From: Ettlia oleoabundans
Lineage: Eukaryota > Chlorophyta > Chlorophyceae > Chlamydomonadales
NCBI GenBank assembly: GCA_019693395.1
Contig: JAAMXP010006103.1
Span: 1 to 26,174 of the forward strand
Length of the DNA stretch: 26,174 nt
Reading direction: 5' to 3'
Shown: positions 20,609-26,174 of the stretch, piece after piece
How positions within the stretch are numbered: the stretch's first letter is position 1
Layout of the letters: the number at the start of each line of letters is the position of its first letter
Notes under the pieces: model-generated
The model's database searches: none
What the model was told of the DNA's origin: nothing
What the model saw: the letters and a program-made list of their open reading frames with translations, nothing else
Translations under genes and position numbers: made by a program

Positions 20609-23600
20609 TCAGAGCTCTGCCGCAGCGACAACTTCATCCTCGGCCTCCTCCTCCGCCAGCCGTGCGGCCATGACTGATGCAGGGACATACGGGTCCCAGG
20701 CACGCGGCATGGCAAACAGGTGGATGCTCTGATCCTTGGTGTCACACCTGCACACACCAAGATGTGCAAATAGAGTGCGGCGAAGCAGAAGAGTGCGGCG
20801 GCGCAGAGTGCCAGAGTGCGGCACAGCAAGAGATAGAGTTGAAAAGTACGCGGCAGATGTTCCTCCCCAAGCCTGACCATACCCAACGGTTGACTGCAAG
20901 CACTGCCAGGCAGCTTATGAGCTGGCATGAGGCCCTCGTTGGCGACCCGTACCACCTGCCACCAGCTGCAATGAACTTGCTTGTCTCCGGATTTCCCTGC
21001 GCAGACCCCAGAACCTGCTGAATGCGTGTGTCTCTCGTCGTATACAAGTGCGGCGCTCACCAGAAAGGCTGGTCCTTCTTGGCCTTGTCTGACGCCACCA
21101 CGATGCGGAAGTCATCGATCCAGGAGATGCCCTCAGCGTTGCAGTACATCACCTGAAGGTGCAGTGCATACATTTGCGCAGATCAGAATGACATCAACTG
21201 AAGTGAACGACACCTCAATGGCGGCTGCTCATAAGCAAGCATGCGTGGGTGGTGCAACTCAAGCTGGGCAAGTGTGCATACGTGAGTGTGGCAGTGATGT
21301 GAATGCTGGAGCCAGTGTGGGGTGGGTGGAGGCAGTGGACCAAGCAGCAGCAATCGTGCCTGGCAGTGGGTGTCCCTGGGCAGGTGGAACACCTGCCCAT
21401 CCTGGCTCGCAAACTCAAGATCATCGGCCACAAAGTCGCCCACCTGCACCCACGCCCCAACGCAGTCAGCGCAATCTAGCACAGGTGGACACACAGTCAG
21501 GCAGGCTGTGCGTGTAAAGGGGCAAGCAGAAGTGTGCAGAGCTGCGTGGATGGGGCTCAAGCAGCCAGGTAGTGTGCCCAGCAATGGCGATTGGGTGTCC
21601 CAACCATCATCACACCAGTGGCGCTGTGCCGGCAGCAACTGCCTGCACCAATCGTCTAGCACTACTACCACAAGCACCAGCAGCAGCAGGTGGGGGTTGG
21701 TTGTGTTGTTTGCTGCGCACCCAGAGTGCCGCCTCCTCCTGGCTCAGGATGGCCAGCTTGCCGGTCTGGTAGTTGTAGGCCTGAGGGGCAGCGACACAGG
21801 TGCAGCCAGCCAAGCTGAGTAAGCAAGCAAGCAAGCAAGCGGACAGTCCAGGGTAGACTGGGGTGAGAAAAAATGCACGAACTGTAACTGATTGTCGGCG
21901 GGTGCAACAGCAAACAGCGGGGGCATCAGCTGCGGCACCCGACACTGGGCCAGGCATGGGGATTACAGCAGGCAGCTGATTTGCCAGGTTGCTGGAAGGG
22001 CAGTACAGGGTGCAGTACCATGCCAGCATAGTCCTTGAAGTCGGCGGAGGGTGGAACTTTCAGAGTTTTCACGGGCTCCCACACGCAGTCGCCATCGCTG
22101 CAGGGGAGTTGCAGAGGTGGTGTAGCGGTGCCTATTCGCAGTAGCAGGCGAGAGGCGAATGCTGTCTAGGGGCCAAATGTCTGACACACCAGCAGGCAAG
22201 TGCTGCATAGCAAGCGCAAGTTGGGCTGCCTGCCAGCCTGTCTCCATCCCTCAACTGAAGAGCAAGCGCAAGTGAAGTTTTTCAGCTGCCAGATGCACAC
22301 GAGGTGGGGGGCGCTGCTCTGCACAGCCTTCGCAATGATGTCTTGTTGCCGCAGTAGAGTGTTCCCCGAAATGGAGTGCTTGAGCGACCCACCTCGAGCG
22401 CTTGATCTGCGACACGATGATGCGCCCGTTGCCCGAGTCCTGGCCCTCCGCTCCCCCCTTGCAGTGGTTGCCCTCACACATGCCCAGCAGGTAGGCGCCG
22501 TTGGCGGTGTGCAGGTACTGGATGCTCTCAAAACCCTGCAAGGGGTGGAACAGGATGGAGAGGGCATGGCGGCCCAGCGCAGCAAGGGCCAAGACAGGGC
22601 AGGTGAAGTCAAAGCAGGGCAGAACGGAGACACTACACCTGAGAGGCAGTGCCATGCCAGTGTGGCACGACAGGAGAGGGCGCAGGCAAGGGCAGCAGGG
22701 GCAGGGAGATGCGCCAAGCAGGGCAGGGAAGCGACATGAAGGCAGACCAGAAGGTATCCAACCAGCTTTAAACTGCAGCTCTGTGGCAGCGCAAGTTACT
22801 GTCCTTGCCCGCCGTTGCTTGACCTGCCGGCCGGCATCCCCTCCTTGAAGGCCCCTATCCACTCACCTTGTTTTCGTGAGTGAGCTCAAAGTCCACCTCG
22901 CACACCTCCAGCGTTTCATAGTCATGCTTGTCAGGGTGAATCTGTGAGTTGGCAAGACATTGCAGACAGGGTGGGGCAACTACGCAGCAATATGGGGGCG
23001 GGGCGGAAGCATGGTGCTGTTCATGTGCACACAGTATGGCAATTGATGTATGCTTGGTCAAAAGTGTGTAGGGGAGTAAACATCAGAAGAGTAAATATTA
23101 TCTTGGCGACCCCTCTAACTACAACATGAAAACAGCTGATACAGGTACCATACTGCATGCGCTCACAGGTGCGGTTGGTTTCTTTTGTTCGCATCAGGCA
23201 ACAATGCCCCACCTTGACTTGCCGGATGACGGGCTTGTACACTCCCTCCTTCACGTCCGCCGCAGACTGCAGAGGCACAGCAGCCCAAGAGCAAGGGCAG
23301 TAACCACAGAAGGCAGACAAGTGCAGGTCTGCACCAGCCCATCAAGCCGGCCTCCCCATCTGTCGGCACTGCCTCTGTGCGATGGGCAGATGGAGAGTCA
23401 GCGGGCAGCAGGACACTTTAGTGGGCTGGGTAAGGCCAGCCAGGAGCTGACAGGCAACGGGCCAGTTGGGCCGCTGATGTATTGTTGGCTGGTGGTCTGG
23501 TGGCTCGCTGGTGCCAGGCCTCAACCTCACCTCATGCAGCAGCAGAAATGTGTCGGATTCAGGGACGTAAGAGATGCCCTCAAACTGGCTCTCAGGCTCC

Positions 23601-24448
23601 CAGTCGCCAATCAGCCGGTTCTCGGGGTCCCTGCAATGCATGGCATGAGGCATGACATGCAGCACACAGTCAGCATACTTGGCAGGCAAATGCCAGACTG
23701 GCAGAGGCAGTGCGGGGGATGAGTCTGCTGGCATGCTCCCAGTGCCCAATCTGCAACATTCATGGCTCCCAGCACAGCACAGCATGGCATAGCATCATGG
23801 CAAAGCTGGAGGGCATCCATCCCTGCCTGAACTGGAAGCGGTCATCAAGGTAGCCCACACTCATGGCACTGCAGGTGGCAGGGGCACCAGTTGATCAGAG
23901 CAGTTGGCAGCAACATGCTCAGCTGGCCCAGATCACGGCAAATCTTGTTGTTTGGCTGCACGCGCCGCAACAGGCCAACCACCACCCCGCCTCACTTGTC
24001 AAACACGACATAGAACTTGGAGTGGACTCTTGTCACAGCTGCAGGCCACTCAAACAGGGATGCAAAAGGATCAGTTGAGATCGAGCAGCCACAAAGACAG
24101 GAGAGCAGGTGCCAGGCAGCCTCCGAGGCGGCTTCCCAGCCGCCCGTGCCGCACGCAACCCTGCCAGGGTTTCTGTTGGCTGTCACCCTTATCGGGCCGT
24201 TGATTGGTCAAAGATAAATTTAAGCCTATAAACTTGCCACTAGCTTCAAACACGGTGCTGTTCTTCAGGTCGCGGAATAGGCCAGAGAAAGGGGTTTCCT
24301 TGATCATCTTCAACGTCGTCTTGCGCATCGATCCCTTGTGGCATGGCAGCTTCCTGTCAAGCTCACGGATGTCCGGGGCACACAGGGCGGACGGGGTTAG
24401 GAAGAGCGGCAGCAAAAGGAGGCACCATGCCAGCTTTGAGGGCGCCAT
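20609..24448 (-). CDS. Secreted beta-propeller-like protein of unknown function
   Basis: Twelve exons: 24241-24448, 23996-24038, 23827-23868, 23531-23630, 23213-23266, 22867-22941, 22393-22535, 22019-22097, 21721-21780, 21360-21443, 21061-21152, 20609-20747. Phases agree throughout, giving about 372 residues. The N-terminus is a clear signal peptide (about residues 1-24, MAPSKLAWCLLLLPLFLTPS, cut after ALCA). The rest has alternating strands with repeated 'F-E-G-I-S-Y/W' elements: EGISYV near 115 and EGISWIDD near 303. Other conserved-looking stretches are KFYVVFD, FLLLHE, YNYQTGKLAILSQEE, VFHLPRDTHC, VVASDKAKKDQPFWC and DQSIHLFAMP. This resembles the esterase-like or SdiA-regulated propeller layout (inference); I cannot name the family. 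Several cysteines suggest disulphides, and a Glu-rich tail ends the protein. Introns 3 and 10 appear to use GC donors. For intron 3, a GT donor giving an exon end at 23833 is an alternative. Confidence 0.75.
21153..21359 (-). other. GC-AG intron (intron 10 of the secreted propeller gene)
   Basis: The donor CTGCCAG|GCACGA and acceptor CCTTCAG|GTGATG join THCQ to VMYCNAEGISW in phase 0. An upstream GT donor (GGGCAG|GTGTTC) is also in phase but would remove VFHLPRDTHCQ, which looks conserved in character. Confidence 0.55.
21820..21840. repeat. AAGC/GCTT tetranucleotide microsatellite
   Basis: About five tandem AAGC units lie in intron 8 of the propeller gene. On the sense (minus) strand this reads GCTTGCTTGC and sits about 40-60 bases upstream of the 3' splice site at 21781, near the expected branch-point and pyrimidine tract. 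Confidence 0.75.
23631..23826 (-). other. Probable GC-AG intron (intron 3 of the secreted propeller gene)
   Basis: The donor is TTCAG|GCAGGG and the acceptor ATTGCAG|GGACCC, phase 2, joining RFQFR to DPENRL. A GT donor six bases earlier (TTCCA|GTTCAG) gives RFQ joined to DPENRL in the same phase, but its context is poorer. Confidence 0.45.
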
Positions 24449-25302
24449 GACGCTAGCAAGGGGCGATCTATGTCGGCCAAAACCTTGGGTTTGCGTGATT
24501 TCACGCAGATGCGCGCATCGCCATCAGCGCCAGCTCAGCGCTTCCGCCGCAGGCTGCACCGACATACTTACCCAGCTCCTTAGCCATTCCGGTGTTTTTC
24601 GCAACTCAAAGGCATGTGTGGATGTACTGCGTGGTGGTCTGTAAATATGCAACCTAAACACTCTGCAGACATGTTGTCCACCTCCATACAAGCAGCACCC
24701 GCTGAAGCTATATCTGAGCACCGTATGGCAGGGTAACACACAATACAGCCGAGCAGGCAACAACAATGGGGTTACGGCATGTGTATCCAATCACAAGTGC
24801 CTGCTGCCTCGCCTGGGCAGGTGCAAGTATGATTTTGCCAACTCATGCGGCGGTGTCACCAAATCCACAATTTACTCCAGTGGTGACACTTGCTGCGCTG
24901 ATATATGAGAAGTGTTGACGTTTACAGGTGCATCCCCACAATCAATGATGGATGCGCTGATGAATTGGAAGCAGGGGAATTGAGCAGGAAAGTGAGCAAA
25001 AGCATATGCTGGGAAGGGGCCGGAAACGAGAGGGGAGCGAAGTCGAGAGCAGGAAGTCAAAGAAATAACTGTGCGGGGTTCAAGGCTGGAAAGATTGGAG
25101 GTATGCAAGTGTGTGCATGTATGAATGCGTCAGAGCCCGCCGACGCTTGTGCTGTTTCATGTCATGAAAGCCGGTTGCAGTCACGCACACACAAACAGCA
25201 GCGCCATCGGGATTGGAAAAAAACGGCCCTGATGGATGGCAGCGAGCAAGGCCAGCACACGATGGCGGCTTGCCACCCCAGCAGCTGCGGGCACGCTACC
25301 GC
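24449..25302. other. Intergenic: promoter of the propeller gene and 3' UTR of CTP synthase
   Basis: Both neighbours are on the minus strand. The part nearest 24449 should hold the promoter and 5' UTR of the propeller gene, and the rest the CTP synthase 3' UTR. A minus-strand TGTAA at 24922-24926 lies about 377 bases past the CTP synthase stop. Another TGTAA overlaps that stop codon itself (25303-25307). Open frames here have no recognisable domain, and I see no RNA gene. Confidence 0.45.
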
Positions 25303-26144
25303 TTACAGCTGGAGCTTGGCAGCAGTCAGGGCCGCAATGGTGCCGTTCTCTACAGGTCGCGGTGCAGACTTGGCGGGGGATGCCACCGGGGTGGCGCGGC
25401 CGCTCAGGAAATGGTCCAGCTTGCCTGCAGCAGGGAGCGGCGTTGATGGTAGGTTGGTGGGTTGCTTGGCAGGCAGGTGGGAAGCAGCAGCATGAGGCAG
25501 CGGGCTACTTGGACAGCGTAGCATAAGCATGCAGCTGAGCCGGCCCATACGGCCACCAGCAGGCAGAGGTGTCAAAAAGCCATGCTACCAAGTGGCGCGA
25601 GGGTTGCTTAGCTGGACGAGGCATGACCACAGCATGCATGCACCTGATGCCGCCAGTATGAGACCCAGGAACAGCGGGGAGGGCTTGAAGGGGCGCGACT
25701 TGAACTCAGGGTGGAACTGCGCACCAGGAGGACAGCAGGGGTGTACGAGTGTGTGGAGGGCATTCCAGTATTGTGTTTCTTATGGGGTGATGACCCATGC
25801 CCGTCAGGTTGCAACCGCAGAACAGCGTTCCTGGCAAGAGCTGCGACTGAACCAATGCCACCCACCCTGCCCGGCCTCAACTGCCCTAATGCCCTGCCGA
25901 CCGCAACTGCACCATGCCTTCCCGCCAACTACACACACTCGTTCGCCTGACCAGGTATCTCCTCCATGCCCAGCAAGCACACACCATTACACACATATCC
26001 ATTAAGTTCAGCACCTGCGCCGCCACAAAGAAGGGGTGGCCAGACAGCTCCACAATCTCCATGCGCGTCCCCGTGTCGTCCTTGCCCACAAAGCGCAGCC
26101 CGGCTGCCTCAAACTGCGGCACCAACTCCGGGTTCACCTCGTAT
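25303..26144 (-). CDS. CTPS: CTP synthase, C-terminal part (glutamine amidotransferase domain), partial
   Basis: The last three exons are visible: 26015-26144, 25644-25716 and 25303-25424. Phases 0 and 1 agree, and the first visible exon enters in phase 2. The rest lies beyond the right edge. The text [19 protein letters not shown], then [20 protein letters not shown], then [14 protein letters not shown] is the signature C-terminus of CTP synthase. FHPEF carries the His and Glu of the Cys-His-Glu triad that hydrolyses glutamine; the Cys is outside the window. The enzyme makes CTP from UTP, ATP and glutamine. A variable tail of about 45 residues (GKLDHFLSG...TAAKLQL) follows the catalytic domain, as in other eukaryotic forms. 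Confidence 0.93.
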
Positions 26145-26174
26145 CTGACAAACACAGGATGCGGGGGATGGCGG

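Noticed and set aside
24905..25495. Plus-strand open frame of 196 codons
   Set aside because: Its 3' half is antisense to the CTP synthase terminal exon, and the rest is low-complexity intergenic sequence with no recognisable domain.
1..26174. CRISPR arrays, transposons, long terminal repeats or inverted repeats
   Set aside because: Only short microsatellites (CAG, GGC, GGCT, AAGC) were seen; no spaced direct repeats, transposase-like or reverse-transcriptase-like frames were found by eye.

Overview
This looks like nuclear DNA of a green alga, most likely a chlorophyte and possibly trebouxiophyte-like (the class is a guess). The genes are intron-rich with short introns, CAG-rich low-complexity coding tracts encode poly-Q, the base composition is moderately GC-rich, and TGTAA-type 3' signals follow several stop codons. 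The gene set (plant-type hydroxyproline arabinosyltransferase relative, vacuolar ATPase c'' subunit, plant-like RIC1 and an axonemal dynein chain) fits. I rebuilt the genes exon by exon, checking splice sites and reading phase at every junction.

Layout, left to right. (1) 1-1121, minus: 5' end of a Gly/Arg-rich protein resembling RNA polymerase III subunit RPC4, running off the left edge. (2) 1779-4940, minus: a type II membrane glycosyltransferase of the hydroxyproline O-arabinosyltransferase family, 11 exons. (3) 5184-9156, plus: an axonemal dynein intermediate chain closest to IC138/DNAI4, 6 exons. (4) 9323-10598, minus: V-ATPase proteolipid subunit c'', 5 exons. (5) 10906-20019, plus: RIC1, a Rab6/Ypt6 GEF subunit, 17 exons. 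(6) 20609-24448, minus: a secreted beta-propeller-like protein without a name I can assign, 12 exons. (7) 25303 to beyond 26144, minus: the last three exons of CTP synthase, whose 5' part lies past the right edge.

The genes alternate: two compact divergent promoter regions (4941-5183 and 10599-10905) and two convergent 3' junctions (9157-9322 and 20020-20608). There are no mobile elements, CRISPR arrays, or tRNA or rRNA genes that I can support. Four products act in or pass through the endomembrane system (arabinosyltransferase, V-ATPase c'', RIC1, secreted propeller), but nothing shows that they are co-regulated.

I do not see a wholly new system. The points most worth following are the axonemal dynein chain with clustered PKA-type sites, several GC-AG introns needed to keep conserved protein sequence in frame, two stop-free 3n introns in RIC1, and the unnamed secreted propeller family.
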